58,616 nt of DNA from JBCDCP01 sp039181495 (GTDB lineage: Bacteria > Pseudomonadota > Alphaproteobacteria > Rhizobiales > Tepidamorphaceae): the NCBI GenBank assembly GCA_039181495.1, contig JBCDCP010000002.1, forward strand, positions 1 through 58,616. The letters are read 5' to 3'. Numbering within the stretch: the stretch's first letter is position 1; every line of letters starts with the position of its first letter. Below the pieces are notes generated by a model. That model was not told the origin of the DNA. It worked only from the letters and a program-made list of their open reading frames with translations, and did no database searches. Of the stretch, positions 28,072 through 35,685 are shown one piece after another. The position numbers were made by a program, and so were the translations under genes.

Positions 28072-28864
28072 GACCGATGATTATACAAGCTTGATGAAAC
28101 AGCGCTATGCTCCGTTGGCGGTAATAGACTCCGTCGATTTTGCTCCCTCGTGCGAAACCGGTGCAGCGCAGCCGCGCAAACCCGCCAAGACACGGCGCCC
28201 GCCTGCCACCAAACTCAAGAAAGCCGACATCGAAGCACTGTTTTCGCTGCTGAAAGCCGGCAATCCGGAGCCGACTACCGAGCTCGAGTTCTCAGATCCC
28301 TACACCTTGCTCGTTGCCGTCACGCTTTCGGCACAGGCGACTGATGTTGGTGTGAACAAGGCGACACGGATCCTGTTTGCCGATGCACCGACAGCGGAGC
28401 GAATGGTGGCGCTTGGCGAAGATGCCATTCGCGAGCGAATCAAGACAATTGGGCTTTACCGCAACAAGGCCAAGAACGTGCTGGCACTGTCCAAGATCTT
28501 GCTTAACGAGTATGGCGGCGAGGTACCGCAAGACCGCGAGGCGCTGGAACAACTGCCCGGCGTCGGACGGAAGACAGCCAATGTTGTGCTCAACACCGCC
28601 TTTGGCGTGCCGACGATCGCAGTGGACACGCACATCTTCAGAGTTTCGAACAGGACAGGGCTCGCGCCGGGCAAGGATGTACGCGTTGTCGAAGACAACC
28701 TTGAGCGGGTGGTGCCGGACGCCTACAAGCAGGACGCCCATCACTGGCTCATTCTGCACGGGCGCTATGTCTGCAAGGCGCGGACGCCGGACTGCGGGGT
28801 GTGCGTGCTGTTTGATCTCTGCCGGTTCAAGGACAAGGCCACGATCGCGGCCAAGACTGCCTAG
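28070..28864 (+). CDS. nth: Endonuclease III
   Basis: Nth is a bifunctional DNA glycosylase/AP lyase that removes oxidised pyrimidines in base excision repair. Visible are the helix-hairpin-helix with catalytic Lys in LPGVGRKTANVVL and the catalytic Asp in IAVDTHIFRVSNR. The C-terminal 4Fe-4S loop is C-x6-C-x2-C-x5-C (CKARTPDCGVCVLFDLC). The conserved domain begins only around residue 50 of this model; the basic, Pro-rich N-terminus is a variable extension. ATGs at 28070 and 28094 and a GTG at 28034 are all in frame and none has a good ribosome binding site, so the start is uncertain. Confidence 0.95.
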   Translation: MTDDYTSLMKQRYAPLAVIDSVDFAPSCETGAAQPRKPAKTRRPPATKLKKADIEALFSLLKAGNPEPTTELEFSDPYTLLVAVTLSAQATDVGVNKATRILFADAPTAERMVALGEDAIRERIKTIGLYRNKAKNVLALSKILLNEYGGEVPQDREALEQLPGVGRKTANVVLNTAFGVPTIAVDTHIFRVSNRTGLAPGKDVRVVEDNLERVVPDAYKQDAHHWLILHGRYVCKARTPDCGVCVLFDLCRFKDKATIAAKTA

Positions 28865-28906
28865 GGTTCCGCGTTCGAGTTACCCGGTACTACAGGATAC
28901 CCCTTT

Positions 28907-29926
28907 ATGACTGCTGAAAACCCGTCCGACGATCTCTCTCTTGACGTGATCGGCATCGGAAATGCGATTGTCGACGTTATCGCCCGTTCCGATGAAGCCT
29001 TCCTCGCAGAGCAGGAGCTTGCCAAGGGTTCCATGCATCTGATCGATGAGCAGCGCGCTGTTGCGCTTTACGACCTTATGGGTGCGGCGACCGAATCATC
29101 AGGCGGTTCTGCAGCCAATACGATTGCCGGACTTGCCAGTTTCGGCTCCCGAACCGGCTTTGTCGGCAAGGTCGCCGATGATCAGCTGGGCAAGGTCTTT
29201 GCACACGACATTAGCGCCCAGGGCGTGGCCTTCGACACGCCTGTGCTCAACAGCGGCGCTCAGACAGCACGATGTCTCATTCTCGTGACGCCGGATGGTG
29301 AGCGCACCATGAACACATTCTTGGGTGCAGCTCAGACGCTCACGCCGTCCGACATCCACGACACCACGATAGCCTCGGCCAAGATCACCTATCTGGAGGG
29401 GTATCTCTGGGACCCCGAAGACGCGAAAGAGGCCTTTGTCGCCGCCGCGAAGGCGGCCCACGACGCCGGCCGCGAGGTGGCATTGACCCTCTCGGACTCA
29501 TTCTGCGTCGAGCGTTTTCGTGGTGAGTTTCTTGAACTCATGCGCTCGGAAACCGTAGACCTCATCTTTGCTAATGAGCATGAAGTGCGGGCTCTGTACG
29601 AGACCGCCGACGTTGATACGGCCATGGCCGCACTGGCCAAGGACGCGAGAATGGCCGCGGTGACGCGAAGCGCCGAAGGTTCGACCGTGCTCTATGATGG
29701 TACCCGAATCGATGTACCGGCTGTGGCAGTCGATCGCATCGTCGATCTGACAGGGGCGGGCGATCAGTATGCCGCTGGCTTCCTGCATGGCCGAACTCGC
29801 GGTGCGACGCCGGAGCAATGTGCACAGCTCGGTGCACTCGCTGCCAGCGAGGTTATCGGGCACGTGGGAGGACGTCCCGCGGTAAGTCTCAAAATGCTCG
29901 CTGAGCAGAATGGTCTGGCAATCTGA
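28907..29926 (+). CDS. Adenosine kinase (PfkB/ribokinase family)
   Basis: The 339-residue PfkB-family sugar kinase most resembles the bacterial adenosine kinases that are frequent in Rhizobiales. It starts with DVIGIGNAIVDVIA. The first PfkB signature region contains GGSAANTIAGLASFG, and the second signature is DLTGAGDQYAAGFLHG with catalytic Asp (about 285-300). A substrate-lid region (GYLWDPEDAKEAF) is also visible. Adenosine to AMP is the likely reaction in purine salvage, but PfkB proteins change specificity easily, so ribokinase-type activity is not excluded. AGGA lies before the ATG. It follows nth by 42 bp and converges with coaA. Confidence 0.88.
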   Translation: MTAENPSDDLSLDVIGIGNAIVDVIARSDEAFLAEQELAKGSMHLIDEQRAVALYDLMGAATESSGGSAANTIAGLASFGSRTGFVGKVADDQLGKVFAHDISAQGVAFDTPVLNSGAQTARCLILVTPDGERTMNTFLGAAQTLTPSDIHDTTIASAKITYLEGYLWDPEDAKEAFVAAAKAAHDAGREVALTLSDSFCVERFRGEFLELMRSETVDLIFANEHEVRALYETADVDTAMAALAKDARMAAVTRSAEGSTVLYDGTRIDVPAVAVDRIVDLTGAGDQYAAGFLHGRTRGATPEQCAQLGALAASEVIGHVGGRPAVSLKMLAEQNGLAI

Positions 29927-29947
29927 CGTCCAGCCTTCGGCGTCGGC

Positions 29948-30901
29948 TCAGAGTTTCCTCAGCTGTACGCTTTCGATCCTGTGCTTCTCACCCTTGTTGA
30001 GAATGAGGTCGGCGCGAAACCGCGTCGGCCTGATATTGTTGGTCAGATTGGGAAGATTGATCGTGCGCCAAATCTCGTGCGCAGTTTTTTCCGCTTCCTC
30101 ATCGGTGAGATCGGCATATTTGTGAAAATAGGACGTGGGATCGCGGAACGCGGTGGTCCTGAGCTTGAGAAAGCGCCGGATGTACCAGCGTTCCGTGACA
30201 TCAACCGGCGCGTCGAGATAGATCGAAAAATCGAAGAAGTCCGAGACGAACGGCATGGCTTCGCCGTTCTTTGGCAATTCAGCCGCCTGCAGCACGTTCA
30301 GGCCTTCGACGATGACAATATCAGGCTGATCGATGACGATATTCTGCTCCGGTACGATGTCGTAGATGATGTGCGAATAGAGCGGCGCGGCGACATGCCG
30401 TTCGCCAGCTTTCAGCTTGGCCAGAAACGCCATCAGCGCACTGACATCGTAGCTTTCAGGAAATCCCTTGCGATCAAGCAGCCCTTCCTGTTTGAGAATC
30501 TCATTGGGAAACAGGAACCCATCGGTCGTCACCAGATCGACCTTCGGGGTGTTGGGCCAGCGGGCCAACAACGTCTTGAGAACGCGCGCAGTGGTCGATT
30601 TTCCAGCCGCGACCGAACCCGCAAGCCCGATCACATAAGGGACATGGATGTCCGGAGCACCAAGGAACCGCTGGGCTGCATCGCGCAGTTTTTGCGATGC
30701 TTCCACATAGAACGACAGAAGCCGCGACAGCGGCAGGTAGATGTCCTTGACCTCGTCGATCGACAGTCGCTCGTTGAGACCCTGCAGCCTCTCGAGTTCC
30801 TGCTCGCCAAGAACCATCGGCTGATCATCGCGGAAATCAGCCCATTCCGCGCGGTTGAAGCGATGGTAGGGTGAGATATCCGTCTCTGCCAGTTGATCCA
30901 T
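29948..30901 (-). CDS. coaA: Pantothenate kinase, type I
   Basis: CoaA phosphorylates pantothenate, the first and regulated step of coenzyme A synthesis. The 317-residue product is a typical type I (prokaryotic) enzyme, with P-loop IGLAGSVAAGKSTTARVL (about residues 93-110). Family motifs include LVTTDGFLFPNEIL, GFPESYDVSALMAFL and DIVIVEGLNVLQ, and the C-terminus has ATG/CoA-site residues INLPNLTNNIRPTR. It lies 132 bp downstream of hisE on the same strand, the last gene of the his cluster as in other Rhizobiales. Confidence 0.97.
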   Translation of the reverse strand: MDQLAETDISPYHRFNRAEWADFRDDQPMVLGEQELERLQGLNERLSIDEVKDIYLPLSRLLSFYVEASQKLRDAAQRFLGAPDIHVPYVIGLAGSVAAGKSTTARVLKTLLARWPNTPKVDLVTTDGFLFPNEILKQEGLLDRKGFPESYDVSALMAFLAKLKAGERHVAAPLYSHIIYDIVPEQNIVIDQPDIVIVEGLNVLQAAELPKNGEAMPFVSDFFDFSIYLDAPVDVTERWYIRRFLKLRTTAFRDPTSYFHKYADLTDEEAEKTAHEIWRTINLPNLTNNIRPTRFRADLILNKGEKHRIESVQLRKL

Positions 30902-30995
30902 GTCCGCGATTCACCTCCCGTCGTGAGGTCGTGTCGGATAGAGGCACCGTCATCTTGCGCCACGGGATATAGCCCAAGGTGCTCAACGATGTCGC

Positions 30996-31013
30996 CTGCG
31001 GGATGCCCCGCAG
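30996..31013 (-). terminator. GC-rich hairpin between hisE and coaA
   Basis: CTGCGGG-ATGC-CCCGCAG forms a perfect 7-bp stem in the 132-bp hisE-coaA spacer. No T-run follows on the minus strand, so it may attenuate transcription, protect an mRNA end or mark an operon boundary rather than act as a classical terminator. Confidence 0.35.
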
Positions 31014-31033
31014 TGTGGTTATAGACTTGCGGC

Positions 31034-31363
31034 CTAGCTCCGTCGGCTTTTCTTCTCGTCGAGCCCTGACTGGGCGGTGCGGCGCGCCAGTTCGGCTTCG
31101 ATATCGGCAATATCGATGCCGCGAACACTGAGCAGCACGGTCAGATGATAGAGAAGATCGCTGGCTTCCGCTGTCAGAGCTGCATCATCCTGCGACACTG
31201 CCGCGATAACGGTCTCGGTTGCCTCTTCGCCGAGTTTCTTGGCGATATGGGCCATCCCCTTGGACTGGAGCTTGGCGGTGTAAGAGACATCAGGACTTTC
31301 GCCAAGACGTGCACGAACGATGTCCTGCAGCGCGCGAAGGTCGATTGCGCCGGAACTGCTCAT
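31034..31363 (-). CDS. hisE: Phosphoribosyl-ATP pyrophosphatase
   Basis: HisE removes pyrophosphate from phosphoribosyl-ATP, the second step of histidine synthesis. The 109-residue, all-helical protein carries the metal-binding E-x-x-E arrays of the MazG-like fold in KKLGEEATETVIAA and LTAEASDLLYHLTVLL. ALQDIVRARLGESPDVSYTA at the start is family-typical. It is not fused to HisI (PR-AMP cyclohydrolase), which must be encoded elsewhere. Its ATG overlaps the hisF stop (ATGA), so the pair is translationally coupled. Confidence 0.96.
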   Translation of the reverse strand: MSSSGAIDLRALQDIVRARLGESPDVSYTAKLQSKGMAHIAKKLGEEATETVIAAVSQDDAALTAEASDLLYHLTVLLSVRGIDIADIEAELARRTAQSGLDEKKSRRS

Positions 31364-32145
31364 GATCCGATCCCATCCATCCTCATGGCCAAACCGGCAG
31401 CCGCCATGTGTTGCTTTGCCTCACCAACGGAATGCGTACCAAAATGGAAGATTGACGCGGCCAGAACCGCGCTTGCGCCGCCCTGGATGACGCCTTCAAC
31501 GAGATGATCAAGCGTACCAACACCGCCTGATGCAATCACCGGGACCGAGACGGCATCAGAAATGGCGCGGGTCAGCGCCACATCAAAGCCGATCTTGGTT
31601 CCATCGCGATCCATCGATGTGAGCAGGATCTCACCGGCCCCCAAACTGACGACTTCACGAGCATAACCGATAGCGTCAATGCCGGTCGGATTGCGTCCGC
31701 CATGGGTAAAAACCTCCCAGCGCGGCGAATCGGTGTCGGTGGAGACTTGTTTTGCGTCGATTGCCACGACAATGCACTGATTTCCGAACTTCTCGGCGCC
31801 CTCGGCAACGAACCCGCGATTTTTGACCGCTGCGGTGTTGATCGAGACCTTATCGGCCCCGGCTGCGAGAAGCTGGCGGATATCCTCCACCGTACGGACG
31901 CCACCACCAACGGTGAGCGGCATGAAGCAGGCTTCAGCGGTTCTCGTCACGACGTCGAAGAGAATCGACCGTTCTTCGTGGCTTGCGGTGATGTCGAGGA
32001 AGCACAGCTCGTCGGCACCAGCCGCATCATAGGCGATCGCTGCTTCGACCGGATCGCCGGCATCAACGAGGTCGACGAACTGAACGCCTTTGACAACGCG
32101 CCCGTCCTTCACATCGAGGCAGGGAATGAGACGAGTCTTCAGCAT
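31360..32145 (-). CDS. hisF: Imidazole glycerol phosphate synthase cyclase subunit HisF
   Basis: HisF is the cyclase half of IGP synthase. It uses ammonia from HisH to turn PRFAR into imidazole glycerol phosphate and AICAR. The 261-residue TIM barrel has the N-terminal catalytic Asp in RLIPCLDVKDGRVVKGVQF, the second catalytic Asp in LTSMDRDGTKIGFD, and phosphate-binding loops GGGVRTVEDI and IASGGVGTLDHL. It is separated from hisA by a 130-bp spacer that carries a duplicated sequence unit, unusual because its other neighbours overlap or nearly touch. Confidence 0.98.
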   Translation of the reverse strand: MLKTRLIPCLDVKDGRVVKGVQFVDLVDAGDPVEAAIAYDAAGADELCFLDITASHEERSILFDVVTRTAEACFMPLTVGGGVRTVEDIRQLLAAGADKVSINTAAVKNRGFVAEGAEKFGNQCIVVAIDAKQVSTDTDSPRWEVFTHGGRNPTGIDAIGYAREVVSLGAGEILLTSMDRDGTKIGFDVALTRAISDAVSVPVIASGGVGTLDHLVEGVIQGGASAVLAASIFHFGTHSVGEAKQHMAAAGLAMRMDGIGS

Positions 32146-32175
32146 GAGAACGACCGATCAAGCGCCCCAATCAGC

Positions 32176-32272
32176 TTGACTCCATGACAATGTGTCAGCT
32201 GCGAAACGCCGCAGATAGCCCGGCAGCGCATTCGGGATTTGACTCCGTGACAAGTCGATTCGGTCGCGAAAC
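32176..32272. repeat. Duplicated ~33-bp unit in the hisA-hisF spacer
   Basis: TTGACTCC(A/G)TGACAA occurs at 32176-32190 and 32239-32253 (14 of 15 identical). Each copy is followed 10-12 nt later by GCGAAAC (32201-32207 and 32266-32272). Between the copies lies CTGCG-AAACGC-CGCAG, a small stem. In the transcribed (minus) sense each unit reads GTTTCGC...TTGTCA(C/T)GGAGTCAA. The role is unknown. Confidence 0.6.
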
Positions 32273-32275
32273 ACA

Positions 32276-33016
32276 TCATGCGGCCACTCTGGACAACATC
32301 GCCAGCGCGGCGGCAGGATCTATACGGCCATCATAGAGCGCACGGCCTGATATCGCGCCTTCGAGCTTGGCCGCATCGGGCTTCATAAGCTGTTCGATAT
32401 CCGCGATCGATGCCAATCCGCCCGAGGCGATAACGGGAATGGACACCGCTTCGGCGAGCTCAATGGTGGCATTCCAGTTGATGCCAGCGAGGACACCGTC
32501 GCGATCAATATCGGTGAAGACAATCGCGGCAACGCCGGCATCTTCGAAACGGCGCGCTAGATCAGCAGCCGCTAACGTGCTCGTTTCTGCCCAACCTTCG
32601 ACGGCAACCATGCCATTGCGTGCATCAATGCCGACGACGATCTGCCCAGGATTGGTCTTGGCGGCGCGCCGCACCAGCTCGGGATCGCGAACGGCAACAG
32701 TGCCAAGGATGACCCGGGCGATCCCCGCCGATAGCCAGCGGTCGATGTCCGCTTCGGTCCGGATGCCACCGCCCAGTTGCACCTGCATTCGACCAGACAC
32801 GGTTCTCAGAATTGCCGCAACAGCCTCGGAATTGACCGCCTCGCCAGCAAAAGCGCCATTCAGATCAACCACATGTAGCCAGGGAAAACCAATATCGGCA
32901 AAGGCGCGCGCCTGATCGGACGGGTTGTCATTGTAGACCGTAGCCTGGTCCATCTCGCCCTTGATCAGACGAACGCACTGGCCGTCCTTGAGGTCAATTG
33001 CCGGAAACAGAATCAT
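32276..33016 (-). CDS. hisA: Phosphoribosylformimino-5-aminoimidazole carboxamide ribotide isomerase HisA
   Basis: HisA isomerises ProFAR to PRFAR, the step before HisFH. The product is 246 residues from the ATG at 33016. It has MILFPAIDLKDGQCVRL with the catalytic Asp 8, DLNGAFAGE, phosphate-binding QLGGGIRTEADI, the second catalytic Asp in VFTDIDRDGVLAGIN, and IASGGLASIADI. The open frame extends a further 78 codons upstream into hisH, but those codons encode no family sequence and the chosen ATG lies 13 nt after the hisH stop. Confidence 0.97.
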   Translation of the reverse strand: MILFPAIDLKDGQCVRLIKGEMDQATVYNDNPSDQARAFADIGFPWLHVVDLNGAFAGEAVNSEAVAAILRTVSGRMQVQLGGGIRTEADIDRWLSAGIARVILGTVAVRDPELVRRAAKTNPGQIVVGIDARNGMVAVEGWAETSTLAAADLARRFEDAGVAAIVFTDIDRDGVLAGINWNATIELAEAVSIPVIASGGLASIADIEQLMKPDAAKLEGAISGRALYDGRIDPAAALAMLSRVAA

Positions 33017-33029
33017 GATGACGGATGTC

Positions 33030-33695
33030 TTATGGCTTCCATGACAGGAAGTTGGACAACAGCTTGAGACCGAGCTTCTGGCTCTTCTCAGGATGAAACT
33101 GTGTACCAAACAGGTTGTCACGGGCAATGGCTGCTGTGAGCGGCCTTCCATAGCCGGTCTCGGCGACAAGGTCATCCCGGCTGCTGGCCATGAAATGATA
33201 GGAATGGACGAAGTAGGCGTGCCAGCCTTCTTCGCCGAGGGGAACGCCATCGAAAAGCGGATGCCGGTTCACCGCGTCAAGCGTATTCCAGCCCATGTGC
33301 GGCACTTTCAAACCCATATCACCACTGGGGATCAGATCGACATCGCCGCCGATCCAGCCAAAACCGGCAGTCTCGCCATGCTCGAGGCCACGATCGGCTA
33401 GAAGCTGCATCCCGACGCAAATGCCCAGAAACGGCCGGCCCTTGTAGCGAACCGCCTGCGTCAGCGCGGATTCCATGCCGACTACGGCAGCCAGACCCGA
33501 GCGGCAGTCGGCAAACGCCCCGACGCCAGGCAGGATGATCCGTTCGGCCATGGCAACGATATCGGGATCAGCCGTAACCACGACACGTTGGTTGTCGCCC
33601 GATTCGCGAATGGCCCGCGCTACAGCCTTCTCCGCCGAGTGGAGATTGCCGGACTCATAGTCAATGATGGCAACGAGACGGTCAGACTCGCTCAT
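33030..33695 (-). CDS. hisH: Imidazole glycerol phosphate synthase glutaminase subunit HisH
   Basis: HisH is a class I glutamine amidotransferase that supplies ammonia to HisF. The 221-residue product has VAIIDYESGNLHSAEKA at the start, the oxyanion strand PGVGAFADC, the nucleophile Cys in FLGICVGMQLLADRG, and the His-Glu pair in GTQFHPEKSQKLG. Its ATG overlaps the stop of the DUF2628 gene (ATGA), tying translation to that unknown gene. Confidence 0.97.
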   Translation of the reverse strand: MSESDRLVAIIDYESGNLHSAEKAVARAIRESGDNQRVVVTADPDIVAMAERIILPGVGAFADCRSGLAAVVGMESALTQAVRYKGRPFLGICVGMQLLADRGLEHGETAGFGWIGGDVDLIPSGDMGLKVPHMGWNTLDAVNRHPLFDGVPLGEEGWHAYFVHSYHFMASSRDDLVAETGYGRPLTAAIARDNLFGTQFHPEKSQKLGLKLLSNFLSWKP

Positions 33696-34195
33696 CGTCC
33701 CGGCTCAGGAAATAAGCCGACAATGGGCGCCTGGCTGACAGACAGCCTCGGCGAAGCGGTGTCAGCGCCTTCCAGACCCGGACCCGGTCCCGTCGAGATC
33801 GGCCGAGCGGCGGCTGCCACCAGCTTTTCATAAACCCGGCGCTCGCACTCTTCCCGTGTGGACCCGGACCCAATTCCCACGAGCCGATAACCCTTGGAAC
33901 TCAAACTCCACCGGCGGATAGTGTTGGCCTCAAAACCGATCAAAAGTCCCAACACGAGCGCTATGAGAAACACGGTCGAGTCGGAAAAACCCAAGCTCTG
34001 GGCCAAAACACTGAAACCAATACTCAACGCGAGATAAACCAGCAGCGGGATCCACATCAGATTGATGAGAAACCAGGGCAACGGGAACAAGGCGGCCCAG
34101 ATTGAAAAGCCGTCCTTCACAAAGACAAGTCCGTCGGTGTCGCGAGCGGGATCACCCGTTGGCGCGGTTCTCGAATGCGCGGTGTAGACCTTCAT
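33692..34195 (-). CDS. DUF2628 domain-containing membrane protein in the his operon
   Basis: The 167-residue protein belongs to the DUF2628 family. Hydrophobic segments lie at about 30-50 (IWAALFPLPWFLINLMWIPL), 50-66 and 75-92, followed by a charged C-terminal tail with GYRLVGIGSGSTREECERR. DUF2628 genes sit between hisB and hisH in many alphaproteobacteria, but no histidine-related function is known. It starts 35 nt after hisB and overlaps hisH by 4 nt. Confidence 0.87.
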   Translation of the reverse strand: MKVYTAHSRTAPTGDPARDTDGLVFVKDGFSIWAALFPLPWFLINLMWIPLLVYLALSIGFSVLAQSLGFSDSTVFLIALVLGLLIGFEANTIRRWSLSSKGYRLVGIGSGSTREECERRVYEKLVAAAARPISTGPGPGLEGADTASPRLSVSQAPIVGLFPEPGR

Positions 34196-34230
34196 AGACT
34201 CAATTCCTGCAGAGCCGTGCAGCGTGGACC

Positions 34231-34857
34231 CTAGACCGTGAGCGAGCCCTTGGTCGATGGTGTCTGGTCCGGCGCGCGCAGATCAATTTCGACAGCCATG
34301 CGCAATGCGCGGGCGAATCCTTTGAAAACCGATTCGGCAATGTGATGGCTATTGTCGCCATATGGTGTTTCCACGTGCAGAGTCATGCGGGCTTGAACCG
34401 AAATCGCCTGAAAGAACTCGCGCACCAGTTCGGTGTCGAAGCTGCCGATCCGCTCCGCCGTGAAGTTGGTCCGCCAGACAAGAAAAGGGCGGCCCGACAG
34501 ATCAAGCGCAACACGGCTCAGCGTCTCATCCATCGGCAGGTCGCACTGTCCGTAGCGCCGGATACCGCGCCTTGAACCGAGCGCCTCATCAATCGCCTGA
34601 CCAACCGTGATGCCAACATCCTCGACCGTGTGATGGTCATCGATATGCAGGTCGCCTTTGGCCTTGATCGTCAGGTCGATCATGGCATGGCGTGCGATCT
34701 GATCGAGCATGTGGTCAAAGAAACCGACACCGGTCGCAATCTTTGACTGTCCGGCACCGTCGAGATTGATCTCGACGGAAACCGATGTCTCGCGTGTTTC
34801 ACGCGTTTTCGATGCGGCACGCAGTCCTGCTGCGGCACTCTTGACGGGCTTGTTCAT
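34231..34857 (-). CDS. hisB: Imidazoleglycerol-phosphate dehydratase
   Basis: HisB dehydrates imidazole glycerol phosphate to imidazole acetol phosphate. It is the monofunctional form without the phosphatase domain of enterics. The product is 208 residues from the ATG at 34857. The Mn-binding histidine motifs are FFDHMLDQIARHAM, DLHIDDHHTVEDVGI and DNSHHIAESVFKGFARAL. An N-terminal 20-residue basic extension precedes the conserved ETSVSVEINLDG. The longer frame to 34995 is rejected. It heads the minus-strand his genes, divergent from hslV across 255 bp. Confidence 0.97.
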   Translation of the reverse strand: MNKPVKSAAAGLRAASKTRETRETSVSVEINLDGAGQSKIATGVGFFDHMLDQIARHAMIDLTIKAKGDLHIDDHHTVEDVGITVGQAIDEALGSRRGIRRYGQCDLPMDETLSRVALDLSGRPFLVWRTNFTAERIGSFDTELVREFFQAISVQARMTLHVETPYGDNSHHIAESVFKGFARALRMAVEIDLRAPDQTPSTKGSLTV

Positions 34858-35011
34858 AGCTGGCCTCGTATGACGGCGCGCGATAAAGCCCTCGGCGCGC
34901 TCCTTTGAGCGGGCGTGATAGCAAAGCAGACCACCCAATTCCACTGGCCAATGCCAACAGCGTAAAGGTACCGCCACCGGTACAAGCCAACGCAATCGGG
35001 TTGGATGGTCT

Positions 35012-35039
35012 TTGAACTTTCAGCGCGCATCCCCTACAT
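35012..35039 (+). promoter_or_regulatory. Heat-shock (RpoH-type) promoter for hslV-GNAT-hslU
   Basis: TTGAA, a 14-nt spacer and CCCCTACAT fit the RpoH consensus (CTTGAA-N13-14-CCCCAT-T). The predicted transcript would start about 65 nt before the hslV ATG. Heat-shock control of hslVU is established in other proteobacteria. Confidence 0.55.
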
Positions 35040-35112
35040 CCGGCCCTGATGCCTGCAGGGTCGTCTACCAAGACGGCTTGATCATCGTTTCAATAATCGA
35101 CCGAGCGCCCTC

Positions 35113-35685
35113 ATGACCTTTACCCAAGATCCGACTTCTGCCGCCAAACCGGGTTGGCACGCCACGACCATCATTGGTGTTCGCAAGGGTGGCAAAGTGG
35201 TCATTGCCGGAGATGGGCAGGTCAGTGTCGGCGAGACGGTAATGAAAAACACCGCCCAGAAAGTGCGAACACTGGCGAACGGTTCGGTTATCACAGGATT
35301 TGCGGGAGCAACTGCCGACGCGTTCGCACTGTTCGACCGGCTTGAGAAGAAACTTGAGCAATATCCGACGCAGCTAACCCGAGCCGCCGTGGAACTGGCC
35401 AAGGAATGGCGAACCGATCGGGCACTCCGGAACCTCCAGGCGATGATGATTGTTGCCGATACCAAGGTGAGTCTGGTGCTAACCGGCTCGGGTGATGTGC
35501 TGGAACCGGAGTACGGCGTCGTGGCTATCGGCTCTGGCGGAAATTACGCTCTCGCGGCCGCACGGGCGCTGATGGACAGCGAACTGGACGCGGAAGCTGT
35601 TGCACGGAAAGCCATGGCGATTGCTGCCGATATCTGTGTCTACACCAATTCAGAACTGACAATTGAGACGCTCGATGCTGAGTGA
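35113..35685 (+). CDS. hslV: ATP-dependent protease proteolytic subunit HslV
   Basis: HslV forms the double-hexamer peptidase of the HslUV (ClpQY) protease, with an N-terminal threonine nucleophile. The conserved mature start TTIIGVRKGGKVVIAGDGQVS begins at Thr 18, so the 190-residue product carries a 17-residue propeptide that must be removed, as in other alphaproteobacterial HslV; E. coli HslV loses only Met. It also has GNTV-like GETVMKNTAQKVR and GVVAIGSGGNYALAAARAL. It is read from the predicted heat-shock promoter, and its end overlaps the GNAT gene by 11 nt. Confidence 0.97.
   Translation: MTFTQDPTSAAKPGWHATTIIGVRKGGKVVIAGDGQVSVGETVMKNTAQKVRTLANGSVITGFAGATADAFALFDRLEKKLEQYPTQLTRAAVELAKEWRTDRALRNLQAMMIVADTKVSLVLTGSGDVLEPEYGVVAIGSGGNYALAAARALMDSELDAEAVARKAMAIAADICVYTNSELTIETLDAE

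Noticed and set aside
29981..30874. 297-codon open frame antisense to coaA
   Set aside because: It lies fully within coaA, which has clear family motifs; this is a codon-usage shadow.
34796..34809. GTTTCACGCGTTTT resembling parS before hisB
   Set aside because: It matches only the left half of GTTTCACGTGAAAC, lies inside hisB coding sequence and is not palindromic.
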